A stretch of 64,000 nucleotides of DNA from the NCBI GenBank assembly GCA_963802375.1, contig CAWDIJ010000005.1, positions 248,001 to 312,000 of the forward strand, in the 5' to 3' direction. The translations under genes were made by a program, and so were the position numbers. Shown one piece after another: positions 23,367-32,365 of this stretch. The first letter of the stretch is position 1; every line of letters begins with the position of its first letter. A model generated the notes under the pieces. It was not told the DNA's origin. It was given only the letters and a program-made list of their open reading frames with translations, and did no database searches. The stretch is from JACDAN01 sp963802375. Its GTDB lineage: Bacteria; Actinomycetota; Thermoleophilia; Gaiellales; Gaiellaceae.

Positions 23367-24887
23367 TTACACCTGCTCGAGCTGTGGCAGCACGCGCACG
23401 GTGCCGACGGTGTCGCTCGAGTGCGACTCCGGAACGACGTCGGAGAGCAGCGAGTTCATCTCGTCCCGGTTCAGCGTCTCCTTCTCGAGCAGCGCGCAGG
23501 CGACGCGGTCGAGGGCCGACCGGTGCTTCTCGAGCAGTCGGATCGCCTCCTCGTAGGCGCCGTCGGTGAGCCTGGCCTGCTCACTGTCGCGAAGGCGCTT
23601 GGTCTCCTCCGAGAGCGCGTAGTTGTCCGCGCGCATCGTTCGTGAGACGACTCCTTCGGACATGCCGTACTCGAAAACCATCGCGCGGGCCAGCGAGGTG
23701 ACCTTCTCGAGGTCGTTCGCCGCGCCGTTCGTAACCCGGCCGAAGACGACATGCTCGGCCGCCCGGCCGGCGAGTCCGATCGTCATCCAGTCGATCAGCT
23801 CCTCTCGCGTGTGCAGGTAGCGATCCTCGTCAGGAAGGTGGAACGTATAGCCGAGTGCGTCTCCGCGGGCGACGATCGTCGCCTTCTGCACCGGGTTGCC
23901 CATCAGGTACGCCATCACGGCGTGCCCGGCCTCGTGGTGGGCGAGGATGCGACGCTCTTTCTCCGTGACGATGCGCGGTTGCTGGAGCCCGGCGACGACG
24001 CGCTCCATCGCGGCCTCGAAGTTCGACTGCGAGATGTCGTCGCGGTCTTCCCGGCCGGCGAAGATCGCGGCCTCGTTCGCGACGTTGGCTAGGTCGGCGC
24101 CGGTCAGGCCTGCCGTCTGGCGGGCGACGAGGTGGAGGTCGACGTCCGGCGAAAGCGGTTTGCCGCGCGTGTGCACGCCCAGGATCTCCTGGCGTCCGGC
24201 GAGATCAGGGGAAGAGACGAGGATCTGACGGTCAAAGCGGCCGGGGCGGAGCAGAGCGGGATCGAGGTCCCCCAGGCGGTTCGAGGCGGCCATCACGATC
24301 ACCTGGCCCTCCGACCCGCTGAAGCCGTCGAGCTCGACGAGCAACTGGTTGAGCGTCTGGTCGTGCTCGCGGTTGAAGCTCGCGCCGCTTCGCTTCATGC
24401 CGACCGCGTCCAGCTCGTCGATGAACACGATCGCGGGCGCGTCGCTCCGCGCCTGCTCGAAGAGCTTCCGGATGCGCGCGGCTCCGAGACCGGCGAACAT
24501 CTCGACGAACGCCGAGGCGCTCTGCGAGTAGAAGCTCGCGCCGGACTCCCGGGCCACCGCCTTCGCGAGCAGCGTCTTCCCGGTACCGGGCGGGCCGTGG
24601 AGCAGGATTCCCTTCGGGACGCGGGCGCCCAATCGAGAGAAGCGCTTCGGGTAGCGAAGGAAGTCGACGACCTCGCGCAGCTCCTTCTTGGCCTCGTCGA
24701 GACCGGCGACCTCTTCCCACGTGACCGAGGTCCGCGAGGTCGTCTTGACCTGCGTCGTCTTCACTCGCGGCATCAGCGAGAGGCTGCGCCAGAGCAGGTA
24801 GATGATCAGCGCGAACATGATGATCGGGAGCCAGACGAAGGCGATGTCCCCGATCTCGCGCAGCAGCTCCCCCACATCGAACGGCAT
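23367..24887 (-). CDS. ftsH: FtsH-type ATP-dependent zinc metalloprotease lacking the periplasmic domain
   Basis: 506 residues. A single membrane helix (about 16-35) leads into the AAA+ module: Walker A GPPGTGKT at 98-105, pore loop FVEMFAGLGA, Walker B IVFIDELDA, SRH DPALLRPGRFDRQI. The M41 protease domain has HEAGH at 318-322 and the third zinc ligand D392 (NDLEK). Canonical FtsH has two helices with a periplasmic domain of about 75 residues between them and is about 600-650 long; both the first helix and that domain are missing here. A full-length FtsH probably exists elsewhere in the genome. Confidence 0.9.
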   Translation of the reverse strand: MPFDVGELLREIGDIAFVWLPIIMFALIIYLLWRSLSLMPRVKTTQVKTTSRTSVTWEEVAGLDEAKKELREVVDFLRYPKRFSRLGARVPKGILLHGPPGTGKTLLAKAVARESGASFYSQSASAFVEMFAGLGAARIRKLFEQARSDAPAIVFIDELDAVGMKRSGASFNREHDQTLNQLLVELDGFSGSEGQVIVMAASNRLGDLDPALLRPGRFDRQILVSSPDLAGRQEILGVHTRGKPLSPDVDLHLVARQTAGLTGADLANVANEAAIFAGREDRDDISQSNFEAAMERVVAGLQQPRIVTEKERRILAHHEAGHAVMAYLMGNPVQKATIVARGDALGYTFHLPDEDRYLHTREELIDWMTIGLAGRAAEHVVFGRVTNGAANDLEKVTSLARAMVFEYGMSEGVVSRTMRADNYALSEETKRLRDSEQARLTDGAYEEAIRLLEKHRSALDRVACALLEKETLNRDEMNSLLSDVVPESHSSDTVGTVRVLPQLEQV

Positions 24888-24937
24888 GGTCCCGCTATCG
24901 GCAGCGAGCCCGGTCCCCTGTAGGGCACACTGATCGC

Positions 24938-25957
24938 GTGGCCGAGCTCCCGGTCCCTCCGTATTTCGATCCGGGTCGCACGGGCGGGGTCTGGCCCGTT
25001 CCGTATGACGACCGGGCGCTTCAGGCTCAGGCCTGGGCCGAGGAGCATCGCCTCCGCCCGGCGCTCGAGGACGGCTTCCGGATCTGCCTCGTCGCCGTCG
25101 ACGTGCAGAACACGTTCTGCGTCCCCGGCTTCGAGCTCTACGTCCGCGGCGCGGAGCACGACAACGCCCGGCTCTGCGAGTTCCTCTATCGGAACCTGGG
25201 CGCGATCACGGCGATCATCCCGACCCTCGACTCGCACCGGGCGATGCAGATCTTCCACCCGATCTGGCTCGTGGACGACGAGGGACGGCACCCCGAGCCG
25301 TACACGCACATCACAGCAAAGGACGCGCGAACGGGCCGCTGGAAGATCGACCCTGCGGCCGTCGAGAGCACCGGGACCGACCCGGACTACGCGCAACGCC
25401 AGTTCATCGACTACACGCGCAAGCTCGAGGAGAGCGGGAAGTACACGCTGACGATCTGGCCCTACCATGCGATGCTCGGCGGGATCGGCCAAGCGCTGGT
25501 CTCGGCCGTCGAGGAGGCGGTCTTCTTCCACACGATCGCGCGCTCGAGCAAGCCGGCGTTCCAGGTGAAGGGCGACAACCCGCTCACCGAGCACTACTCG
25601 ATGTTCGGACCGGAGATCACGGACGGCCCGGACGGCGAGAAGATCGCGGGCAGGAACGATTTCTTGATCGAGCAGCTGTACACCTACGACGCGATCGTCG
25701 TGGCGGGACAGGCGAAGAGCCACTGCGTCGCCTGGACGATCGACGACCTGCTCGACGGAGACGACGAGCGGGTTCCGGCCCTGGCCCCTCGCACGTACCT
25801 CCTCGAAGACTGCACCTCCCCGGTCGTCGTGCCGGGCTTCGACTACACGGAGCAGGCGGACGCCGCCTTCGAGCGGTTCGCCGCGGCCGGCATGCACGTC
25901 GTGCGCTCGACCGAGCCGATCGAGAGCTGGCCGGGAATCCCGGCCCTCGTCGGCTGA
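24938..25957 (+). CDS. isochorismatase-family cysteine hydrolase, nicotinamidase-like
   Basis: 339 residues from a GTG. The catalytic triad of the family can be placed at D55 (VAVDVQN), K211 (QVKGDN) and C263 (KSHCVAW), with a cis-peptide-like VVAGQ before the cysteine. Length is well above the usual 180-220, owing to an N-terminal extension and a long insert (about 105-170). The nearby nicotinate phosphoribosyltransferase gene makes nicotinamide deamidation in NAD salvage a reasonable guess. It is divergent from ftsH and has no ribosome site, so it may be leaderless. Confidence 0.78.
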   Translation: MAELPVPPYFDPGRTGGVWPVPYDDRALQAQAWAEEHRLRPALEDGFRICLVAVDVQNTFCVPGFELYVRGAEHDNARLCEFLYRNLGAITAIIPTLDSHRAMQIFHPIWLVDDEGRHPEPYTHITAKDARTGRWKIDPAAVESTGTDPDYAQRQFIDYTRKLEESGKYTLTIWPYHAMLGGIGQALVSAVEEAVFFHTIARSSKPAFQVKGDNPLTEHYSMFGPEITDGPDGEKIAGRNDFLIEQLYTYDAIVVAGQAKSHCVAWTIDDLLDGDDERVPALAPRTYLLEDCTSPVVVPGFDYTEQADAAFERFAAAGMHVVRSTEPIESWPGIPALVG

Positions 25958-25963
25958 CGCGGG

Positions 25964-26536
25964 CTAGCCGGCGTCGTCGAGGAAGCTGAGCGAGCGCCGC
26001 TTGACCTGCGCCGCGGCGTCCTCGTCGTAGTCCGGCAGGCTGTTGTCGGTAAACAGGTGCCGGTCGCCCGGATAGAGGAACAGCTCCGCGCCGTCCACTT
26101 CGCCTGCGAGCTGGCGGGCGGCGGGGAGATCTTCCATCGCCCACTCGTCGTCCTCCATCAGGTGGATCTGGAGCGGGACGCCATCCGGCCACGGGCCACC
26201 GAACTCGGACGGTGGCAGGGCGGCTGAGAAGAACAGTGCTCCCTGGGCACCCGGACGCGTCTGGGCCAGCATCTGCGCAGGCATCACACCGAGCGAGAAC
26301 CCCGCGTAGACCAGCTCGTCAGGCAGGCCTTCGGCCGCGAGCCGACCACGCTCGAGGATCGTGTCGAACCCGATCTCCTTGGCGTAACCGATGCCCTCGT
26401 CGAGCTCGGCGAAGGTGTTGCCGTCGTAGAGGTCAGGAGCGTGAACCGTGTGTCCCGCGGCGCGGAGCTCCTCCGCGAAGGCGATGATCCCCGGGGTCAG
26501 CCCCTGCGCGTGGTGGAAAAGGAGAACCTCGGCCAC
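25964..26536 (-). CDS. dienelactone hydrolase-like alpha/beta hydrolase
   Basis: 190 residues. The fold is shown by EVLLFHHAQGLTPGIIAFAEELRAAGHTV at the N-terminus, a nucleophile elbow GFSLG near residue 95 and LFLYPGDRHLF near the end carrying the catalytic histidine. Dienelactone hydrolases use cysteine at the elbow; here it is serine, so esterase activity on another substrate is more likely. It converges on the preceding gene with six bases between them. Confidence 0.82.
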   Translation of the reverse strand: MAEVLLFHHAQGLTPGIIAFAEELRAAGHTVHAPDLYDGNTFAELDEGIGYAKEIGFDTILERGRLAAEGLPDELVYAGFSLGVMPAQMLAQTRPGAQGALFFSAALPPSEFGGPWPDGVPLQIHLMEDDEWAMEDLPAARQLAGEVDGAELFLYPGDRHLFTDNSLPDYDEDAAAQVKRRSLSFLDDAG

Positions 26537-26578
26537 GGCGGCGCAGGTTACAGACTCTCCCCGCGCGCTACTGGGGCG

Positions 26579-27661
26579 CTACTCGACCAGCTCGAGCCGC
26601 GGGTTCGGCCGGTACCAGCGGCCGACCTTGGCGCTCGGCCTGCCGTCCGTCAGGACGACGTCGGCCGTAAAGTCGTTCTCGCCGCGGATCAGTGCCGAGC
26701 CGACGCCGTAGGAGTCCACCGGCACACCCTTCTCCTCGAACTCACGGATGCGCTCGGCGTTCATCCCGCCGGAGACGACGATCTTGATCCGCTCGAAGCC
26801 GTCCCGATCGAGCGCATCCCGCACCTTCGAGACGAGCCGGTCGTTGACGCCACGCGGGTCGAAGTCGCCCAGCTCGTGCCAGAGCGACTCGTCGACAAGC
26901 GAGCGCGAGGTGTCGAGCCGTACTCCCCAGACCCGGTCGCCGAGCGCCCGGGCGACCTCGAGCGCCGTGCGAACGGAGTCGTTCTCGAAGTCCACGAGGA
27001 CGACGATGTTGACGTCGGGATCCATGTGCTCTGCGAACTTCGTCGCCGCGAGCACCGTGTTCCCGCCGTACGACGAGATCAGCGAGTGCGGCACGGTGCC
27101 GATCGCGCTTCCTCCCCACCACGACGTGTTCGCTCCAGTCGTCATCCCGATGGGCGCGCCGATCGTCGAGCCGGCGACGTATGCGGCGTACCCGTCCCCG
27201 GTCTGGACGCGGTGGTGGTCGTACCGGGCCGGCATGAAGATGATCGGCTTGCCGTTCGCCGCCTCGACGACCCGCTTGACGTTCGTGGCGATCATCGTCC
27301 TGCGGGCGAGGACGCCCAGATAGACGGTCTCGAGGTGGGCGAACCCCGTGTACTCGCCCTCGATCGTCATCACCGTCTCCCAGGGGGAGATCGGGTCGCC
27401 TTCGTACAGCGCATGGACCGTGAGGCTCTCCCAGTCGTCGGAGCTGAGCTTGAGAACGGCAATTGCCTCATCGATGCCGGCGAGGAGCGCCTCCTTCTTC
27501 TGAAACACCTGCATCACGACCCGCGGGTGCCGGTCGTCCTCGAGCAGCACCTGGCGCGTGCGGTTGAAGTACTCGTCCGTGTAGTAGCCCTCGCGGATCT
27601 TCTCGACCGGCAGGTCGAAGATCTCGGGCGGGAGCCGCTTGCCTCTAGTCTCGACCGCCAT
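26579..27661 (-). CDS. pncB: nicotinate phosphoribosyltransferase
   Basis: 360 residues from the ATG at 27661, which overlaps the DUF1385 stop by 17 bases. Features of the short NAPRTase class include KIREGYYTDEYFNRTR at the N-terminus, GAPIGMTTGANTSWWGGSAIG, EHMDPDVNIVVLVDFEND, VWGVRLDTSRSL, and IVVSGGMNAERI for the phosphoribosyl site. It converts nicotinate and PRPP to nicotinate mononucleotide in the cytosol. The nicotinamidase-like gene 600 bases away could supply nicotinate. It is shorter than E. coli PncB (400). Confidence 0.88.
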   Translation of the reverse strand: MAVETRGKRLPPEIFDLPVEKIREGYYTDEYFNRTRQVLLEDDRHPRVVMQVFQKKEALLAGIDEAIAVLKLSSDDWESLTVHALYEGDPISPWETVMTIEGEYTGFAHLETVYLGVLARRTMIATNVKRVVEAANGKPIIFMPARYDHHRVQTGDGYAAYVAGSTIGAPIGMTTGANTSWWGGSAIGTVPHSLISSYGGNTVLAATKFAEHMDPDVNIVVLVDFENDSVRTALEVARALGDRVWGVRLDTSRSLVDESLWHELGDFDPRGVNDRLVSKVRDALDRDGFERIKIVVSGGMNAERIREFEEKGVPVDSYGVGSALIRGENDFTADVVLTDGRPSAKVGRWYRPNPRLELVE

Positions 27662-28436
27662 CGGCAGCCTCCTCGAGTCGCAGGCAGGCAGCGAGCGCGG
27701 CCTCGGCGACTTCCAGCTGCTCGGGGGTCGGCTCGGCCGTCGCAAGCCGGTGCTGGAGCTCGTGCCCCGGCCGGGCGAGGAGCTTCGAGAGCCGCCGCTC
27801 GGGGTTCCTGGACATCCAGTTGAAGACCTCGGTCGCCGCCGCGAGCGCGCCGACGGACGCCGCTGCCCGTGCGGTCGGCCGCATGTGCGCAGGCGCCTTG
27901 GTGGCGAGCGCGTTTCCGGCCGCCATCGTCACGATCAGCGGACCGACGAGGTGCGTCCCGCAGCGTTCGTGCTCCTTCGCGCGCGGCTCGCCGTGCTCGT
28001 AGGTGCCGATCGAGATGTGCTCGGCGCCGTGGTAGGCGGCGAGCGCAGAGCCCCGGAGAGCGATCGCCGCCGGCGCCAGCGACGCGACGCCGGCGATCAG
28101 CTCCTTGGCCGCCGGACCGAGACGCCCGGAGCCGCGCACGACGTGCGTGAAGACCGCGCCTCCGGCCATCGCCGCCAGGACGACGGGCCGCTCGAAGGGG
28201 AAGCGCGCCTCCGGTACCCGCCGGCGCACCTCGGGCAGAAGCGCGAAAATCTCCGCAACACGGGCCGGGCCGCGCAAGAACGGCTTCCCGACGTTCGCCG
28301 CCCGGAAGCGCTTGAGGTCGGACTCCACACGCAGCGCGCCGTCCGGTGTCCGCACGGCGCAGGCCCACGCATTCGGCCCGTGGACGAGCACGCCATTGGC
28401 GAGCGCCATGCCGCCGAACCGGATCTTCTCGCTCAC
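27645..28436 (-). CDS. DUF1385 family membrane-associated protein (YqhQ-like)
   Basis: 263 residues from a GTG overlapping the M20 gene stop (GTGA). Family features are RFGGMALANGVLVHGPNAWA near the start, FLRGPARV, and AAYHGAEHISIGTYEH followed by ERCGTHLVGPL, with conserved histidines and a cysteine. Typical DUF1385/YqhQ proteins have four membrane helices and are about 300 long; here hydrophobic segments are at about 80-100, 115-135 and 165-185. Function unknown. Confidence 0.82.
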   Translation of the reverse strand: MSEKIRFGGMALANGVLVHGPNAWACAVRTPDGALRVESDLKRFRAANVGKPFLRGPARVAEIFALLPEVRRRVPEARFPFERPVVLAAMAGGAVFTHVVRGSGRLGPAAKELIAGVASLAPAAIALRGSALAAYHGAEHISIGTYEHGEPRAKEHERCGTHLVGPLIVTMAAGNALATKAPAHMRPTARAAASVGALAAATEVFNWMSRNPERRLSKLLARPGHELQHRLATAEPTPEQLEVAEAALAACLRLEEAADGGRD

Positions 28437-29746
28437 GCCGTCGAGGGTAGCGATCCGACCTCGCGAGCCGCATGGCGCAGGAATCGGACGCCGAGCTCCA
28501 GATCCTCGACCTCGATCCGCTCGTCCGCAGAGTGGATCAGCAGCGCCGCATCCTCCGGCTCCATCGTCCGCATCGGGAAGAACCCGTACGAGACGGTGCC
28601 GAAGGCATGGCGCAGCCAGTGGCTGTCCGTGAACCCGGAGAGCAGGAGCGGGACGACCTCCGCGCCCGGCTCGAGCTCGGAGACGAACGTGGAGATCACG
28701 TCCCACAGCGGCGTGTCGATCGGCGAACGCGTCCCGCCGTGGCCCTCGATCCACTCGAAGTCGAACTCGAACTCTCCGAGGAGCTCCCGCAGCTGTGCCT
28801 CCACCTCGGCCTGGGTGCGCTCGGGGAGAATTCGGCAGTCGACGATGACCTCGCAGCGCGCAGGAATCACATTGCGCCCGTGCGACGCAGTGATCTGGGT
28901 GGGCGCCACCGTCGTCCCCAGCAGCGGCTCCACGAGGTCGCCGGCGAGCTGGTGGACCTCGCGCGCGGCCTCGACGGCGCGGCTCGGGGACGGCACCTCA
29001 CCAGCGACGACGCGCAGGAACGTCTCCACCTCCGGACCGAGCTCCGGCGTGTCCTGGAAGCTGCCGAGGCGCTCGACCAGCGGCGCGGCCTTCACGAGCG
29101 CGTTGTCCGCGATGCCCGGCCTCGACGCGTGACCGCTTCGTCCGTGGACGATGATCCGGAACGGCGAGCTCATCTTCTCTGCGGTCGAGCAGGCATAGAA
29201 GACACGGTCGCCGAGCACGAGTCTGTCGCCCGCGCCCTCGTTCACGCAGTACTCGGCTCGAACGACCTCGGGGTGCGCCTCGCACAGCCACTGGAGCCCG
29301 AAGCCGGCGCCGACCTCCTCGTCGGCGCACGCGGCGAAGATCAGGTCGCCGCCGGGCTCGAAGCCCTCCCGTGCGAGCGAAGCGATCGCGACCGCGCTCG
29401 CCGCGACCTGGCCCTTCATGTCGAGCGCGCCGCGGCCCCAGACCTGCCCCTCCCGAAGCTCACCGGACCAGGGGTCGGTCGCCCACTCCGCCGGGTCGGC
29501 GAGCACCGTGTCGGTGTGGGACAGGAGGACGAGGCGCGGTCCTGTCCCGCTGCCGGGAATCCGCGCGACGAGGTTCGCCCGCTCCGGCACCTTCGCGTAG
29601 AACTCTGACTCGACTCCGTTCTCGCCGAGGTACTCCCGCAGGAGCTCCGCCGCCCGCGTCTCGTTCCCCGGCGGGTTGACCGTGTCCACCCGGATCAGCT
29701 CCTGGAGGAGCTCGGTCGCCTCCTGCCGCAGCGAGACGGTCGCCAC
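28433..29746 (-). CDS. M20-family metallopeptidase (ArgE/DapE-like)
   Basis: 437 residues from a GTG (TAGTG overlap with the methyltransferase gene). The di-zinc site is visible: LLSHTDTV (H, then D), GRGALDMKGQ (bridging D), the ADEEVG general-base glutamate and ligand, and a later STAEKMSSP and dimerisation domain beginning HGRSGHASRPG. The sequence suggests an M20 amidase or peptidase such as an acetylornithine or succinyl-diaminopimelate deacylase relative, but no substrate-specific signature stands out. Confidence 0.88.
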   Translation of the reverse strand: MATVSLRQEATELLQELIRVDTVNPPGNETRAAELLREYLGENGVESEFYAKVPERANLVARIPGSGTGPRLVLLSHTDTVLADPAEWATDPWSGELREGQVWGRGALDMKGQVAASAVAIASLAREGFEPGGDLIFAACADEEVGAGFGLQWLCEAHPEVVRAEYCVNEGAGDRLVLGDRVFYACSTAEKMSSPFRIIVHGRSGHASRPGIADNALVKAAPLVERLGSFQDTPELGPEVETFLRVVAGEVPSPSRAVEAAREVHQLAGDLVEPLLGTTVAPTQITASHGRNVIPARCEVIVDCRILPERTQAEVEAQLRELLGEFEFDFEWIEGHGGTRSPIDTPLWDVISTFVSELEPGAEVVPLLLSGFTDSHWLRHAFGTVSYGFFPMRTMEPEDAALLIHSADERIEVEDLELGVRFLRHAAREVGSLPSTA

Positions 29747-30540
29747 TAGCGGCGGGCGCCCACTGTGAGGAGATACGTGCGCGAGAACCGGATGCCGCCG
29801 TTCACTCTCGAGCGCTCGTGAAGCTCCACGAAGTTGCGGTGCAGCTCTTCGCGCTTCTCGTCGTCAAGCGATTCGGCGAGCGTCTTCGTCGGCCCGTAGT
29901 CGCGGCTGAAGAGCTCCCAGACCCCTTCGCCGGAATCCATCTCGAGCGGGCTGTCCAGAGTCTCGAACTCGAGGTCGAAGTCGCGTGCAAGGAGGTCACG
30001 GACGTAGTCCTCGCGTCCGAAGTCGAACTGGTTGCCGACGCCCGGGGGCGGTGGTGGCTGGAACTCGCGCATCACGCCGAAGAGCTGGGCGAGACCGGAT
30101 TCCGGCGTCCAGCAGGCGAGGGCGAGTCGTCCTTCAGGACGTGTGACACGCGCGAGCTCTCGCGCGATCGCCCCGTGATCGGGCGCGAACATGACGCCGC
30201 ACGTCGACGCAACCCGGTCGAAGCTCGCGTCCTCGACGTCCAGGGCCTCGGCGTCGCCCACCCGGTAGTCGATCTCCAGGCCGCGCTCCTCGGCTCGGCC
30301 CTTCGCCTGTTCGATCAGCGCAGGCGCCAGATCGATGCCCACGACCTCCGCACCTGCCTCGGCGGCAAGCTCTGCGACCGCGCCCGTCCCGCAGGCGAGA
30401 TCGAGAAAACGCTGGCCCGGCTCCGGCCGCAGGCGGTCGATCACCGCGGCGTGGACGTCCGCGATCGTCTCCGTGATCCCCTGGTAGGGACCGGAGCTCC
30501 AGACGGCCGCATGTCGCTCTTTCAGCTCCTCGAATGGCAC
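29746..30540 (-). CDS. class I SAM-dependent methyltransferase (UbiE-like)
   Basis: 264 residues. The GTG start is fixed by a perfect AAGGAGG six bases upstream. SAM motif I is LDLACGTGAVAELA (about 46-59), with the acidic EVVGIDLAPA after it and DVEDASFDRVAS as motif II/III; the domain is of the Methyltransf_11 or ubiquinone/menaquinone methyltransferase type. The C-terminal half is larger and specific to an unknown acceptor. It is divergent from rarA and heads a tight run with the M20, DUF1385 and pncB genes. Confidence 0.85.
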   Translation of the reverse strand: MPFEELKERHAAVWSSGPYQGITETIADVHAAVIDRLRPEPGQRFLDLACGTGAVAELAAEAGAEVVGIDLAPALIEQAKGRAEERGLEIDYRVGDAEALDVEDASFDRVASTCGVMFAPDHGAIARELARVTRPEGRLALACWTPESGLAQLFGVMREFQPPPPPGVGNQFDFGREDYVRDLLARDFDLEFETLDSPLEMDSGEGVWELFSRDYGPTKTLAESLDDEKREELHRNFVELHERSRVNGGIRFSRTYLLTVGARR

Positions 30541-30546
30541 TCACTA

Positions 30547-30553
30547 CCTCCTT
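30547..30553 (-). promoter_or_regulatory. strong Shine-Dalgarno deciding the methyltransferase start
   Basis: On the minus strand this is AAGGAGG, followed by six bases and a GTG at 30540. It is among the best ribosome sites in the window and fixes the methyltransferase start, in contrast with the apparently leaderless starts of several neighbours. Confidence 0.7.
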
Positions 30554-30573
30554 CGTCGCTCGACGCACGAGCA

Positions 30574-30579
30574 TACTTT
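30574..30579 (+). promoter_or_regulatory. candidate -10 element for rarA
   Basis: TACTTT ends seven bases before the rarA ATG; this spacing would place the transcription start at or next to the A of the ATG, giving a leaderless mRNA. No ribosome site precedes the ATG, which agrees. A -35 is not evident. Confidence 0.35.
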
Positions 30580-30586
30580 TCTCGCA

Positions 30587-31858
30587 ATGAGCGATCTCTT
30601 CTCAGACGCCGCCAAGGAACGGCTGCCGCAGGTCGCGCCGCTCGCGCTCCGGCTCCGCCCGCAGCGGCTCGACGACTTCGTGGGCCAGGAGCAGATCCTC
30701 GCCGAGCGCTCCGCGCTGCGGCTCGCGATCGAGGAGGACCGCGTCGGCTCGATGATCCTCTACGGCCCGCCCGGGAGCGGCAAGACCACGCTCGCCCGCA
30801 TCGTCGCCAACCAGACAGGCGCCGCCTTCGAGGAGCTCTCCGCCGTCTCGGCCACGGTTTCCCAGGTTCGCGAGGTGATCGCGCAGGCCAGGGAGGAGCT
30901 GGGCGCCCAGGGCCGGCGCACGATCCTGTTCCTGGACGAAATCCACCGCTTCAACAAGGCGCAGCAGGACGCGCTGCTGCCTGCCGTCGAGGAGGGCGTC
31001 CTGACGCTGATCGGCGCCACGACCGAGAACCCGTACTTCGAGGTCAACTCGGCGCTCCTCTCCCGAGCGCAGATCTACGAGCTCCAGCCGCTCTCCCGCG
31101 AGCAGCTCGCGGTCGTCGTTCGCCGGGGAGCCGAGGAGCTCGGCGCCGAGGTGCCGCCGGAGCTGGTGGAGCTGGTCGCGCTCCGTGCGGGCGGCGACGC
31201 CAGGAACGCGCTGAACATCCTGGAGCTCGCCGTCCAGACCGCACGGGCCGAGGAGAGCCCGCTCTCGGAGGAGCAGGTCGAGGACGCCGCCCGAAAACGG
31301 CCGCTCGTCTACGACAAGGGCGGGGATGCGCACTATGACTTCGTCTCGGCGTTCATCAAGTCGATGCGCGGCTCGGATCCCGACGCGTCCGTCTACTACC
31401 TCGCCGCAATGCTCGAGGGAGGCGAGGATCCACGATTCATCGCGCGCCGCATGGTCATCCTCGCGTCCGAGGACATCGGCCTGGCCGACCCGCAGGCGCT
31501 CGTCGTCGCCGTCGCGGCGGCGCAGGCCGTGGAGCACGTGGGGCTCCCCGAGGCGCAGCTCAACCTCGCCGAGGCCGCGATCTACCTCGCGCTCGCGCCG
31601 AAGTCGAACGACGTGATCGTGGCGCTCCGCGACGCCCAGAGGGACGTCCGTGACCATGGTCACCTCCGACCGCCGGACGCGCTCCGAGACACGCACTACT
31701 ACGGCGCCAAGAAGCTCGGCCGCGGAAAGGGCTACATCTACCCGCACTCCGACCCCCGCGGCTTCGAGACCGAGAACCTGCCCGACGAGCTGAAGGGCCG
31801 CCGCTACTATCGGCCGTCCGGTTCAGGCCAGGAGAAGGAGGGCGAGGATGGCGGTTGA
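30587..31858 (+). CDS. rarA: replication-associated recombination protein A (RarA/MgsA AAA+ ATPase)
   Basis: 423 residues, normal for the family. Near the N-terminus are PLALRLRPQRLDDFVGQEQIL, Walker A GPPGSGKTT, Walker B LFLDEIHRFNKAQQDALLP and sensor I GATTENPYFEVNSALLSR. The C-terminal clamp-loader-like and tetramerisation domains include KGGDAHYDFVSAFIKSMRGSDPDASVYYLA, almost invariant in RarA. It acts at stalled replication forks. The end overlaps the osmC-like gene by 11 bases. Confidence 0.95.
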   Translation: MSDLFSDAAKERLPQVAPLALRLRPQRLDDFVGQEQILAERSALRLAIEEDRVGSMILYGPPGSGKTTLARIVANQTGAAFEELSAVSATVSQVREVIAQAREELGAQGRRTILFLDEIHRFNKAQQDALLPAVEEGVLTLIGATTENPYFEVNSALLSRAQIYELQPLSREQLAVVVRRGAEELGAEVPPELVELVALRAGGDARNALNILELAVQTARAEESPLSEEQVEDAARKRPLVYDKGGDAHYDFVSAFIKSMRGSDPDASVYYLAAMLEGGEDPRFIARRMVILASEDIGLADPQALVVAVAAAQAVEHVGLPEAQLNLAEAAIYLALAPKSNDVIVALRDAQRDVRDHGHLRPPDALRDTHYYGAKKLGRGKGYIYPHSDPRGFETENLPDELKGRRYYRPSGSGQEKEGEDGG

Positions 31859-32285
31859 GCGGACCGCGAACGCAGAGTGGCAGGGGGACCTGATCAGCGG
31901 GTCAGGAACGGTCTCGACGGAGAGCGGGGCAGTCCGCAACGCGACGATCAAGTGGAGCTCACGCGCGGAGGCCGCCGACGAGAACACGAGCCCCGAGGAG
32001 CTGATCGCCGCGGCGCACGCGTCGTGCGTCTTGATGGCGCTCGCGAACGGGCTCGCGCAGGCGGGCACGCCGGCCCAGCGCCTGGAAAGCGAGGCTACGG
32101 CCACATTCGACAAAGTCGGCGACGGCTTCCGGATGACGACGATGCGTCTGCAGATCCGCGGCGAGGCCGGCGGCGTGGACGAGGAGGGCTTCCGCAAGGC
32201 GGCCGAGGACGCGAAGGACAACTGCCCCGTCTCGCAGGCGCTCAGCGACGACGTCGAGGTGACGCTCGACGCTGTTCTGGCCTAG
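31848..32285 (+). CDS. OsmC-family peroxiredoxin
   Basis: 145 residues; the ATG is preceded by AAGGAGG within the end of rarA. The two family cysteines are in HASCVLMAL (about residue 64) and KDNCPVSQAL (about 127), with the arginine of the active site likely R5 or R84. It starts with RTANAEWQGDL as in OsmC proteins, which reduce organic hydroperoxides in the cytosol. Co-transcription with rarA links DNA repair and peroxide defence. Confidence 0.9.
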   Translation: MAVERTANAEWQGDLISGSGTVSTESGAVRNATIKWSSRAEAADENTSPEELIAAAHASCVLMALANGLAQAGTPAQRLESEATATFDKVGDGFRMTTMRLQIRGEAGGVDEEGFRKAAEDAKDNCPVSQALSDDVEVTLDAVLA

Positions 32286-32310
32286 GACGGCCTAGCGCAA
32301 CGAGGTCCAT

Positions 32311-32342
32311 GCCGTCGGGAGTGCGCGGCTCGCCCCGACGGC
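32311..32342. terminator. hairpin between convergent osmC-like and phosphoesterase genes
   Basis: 32311-32319 and 32334-32342 are perfect 9-base inverted repeats with a 14-base loop, in the 80-base gap between two convergent genes. There is no T-tract on either side, so it is a possible bidirectional or Rho-assisted terminator and not a classical one. Confidence 0.45.
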
Positions 32343-32365
32343 GAGCAACGTTCCGCCAAGACCCT

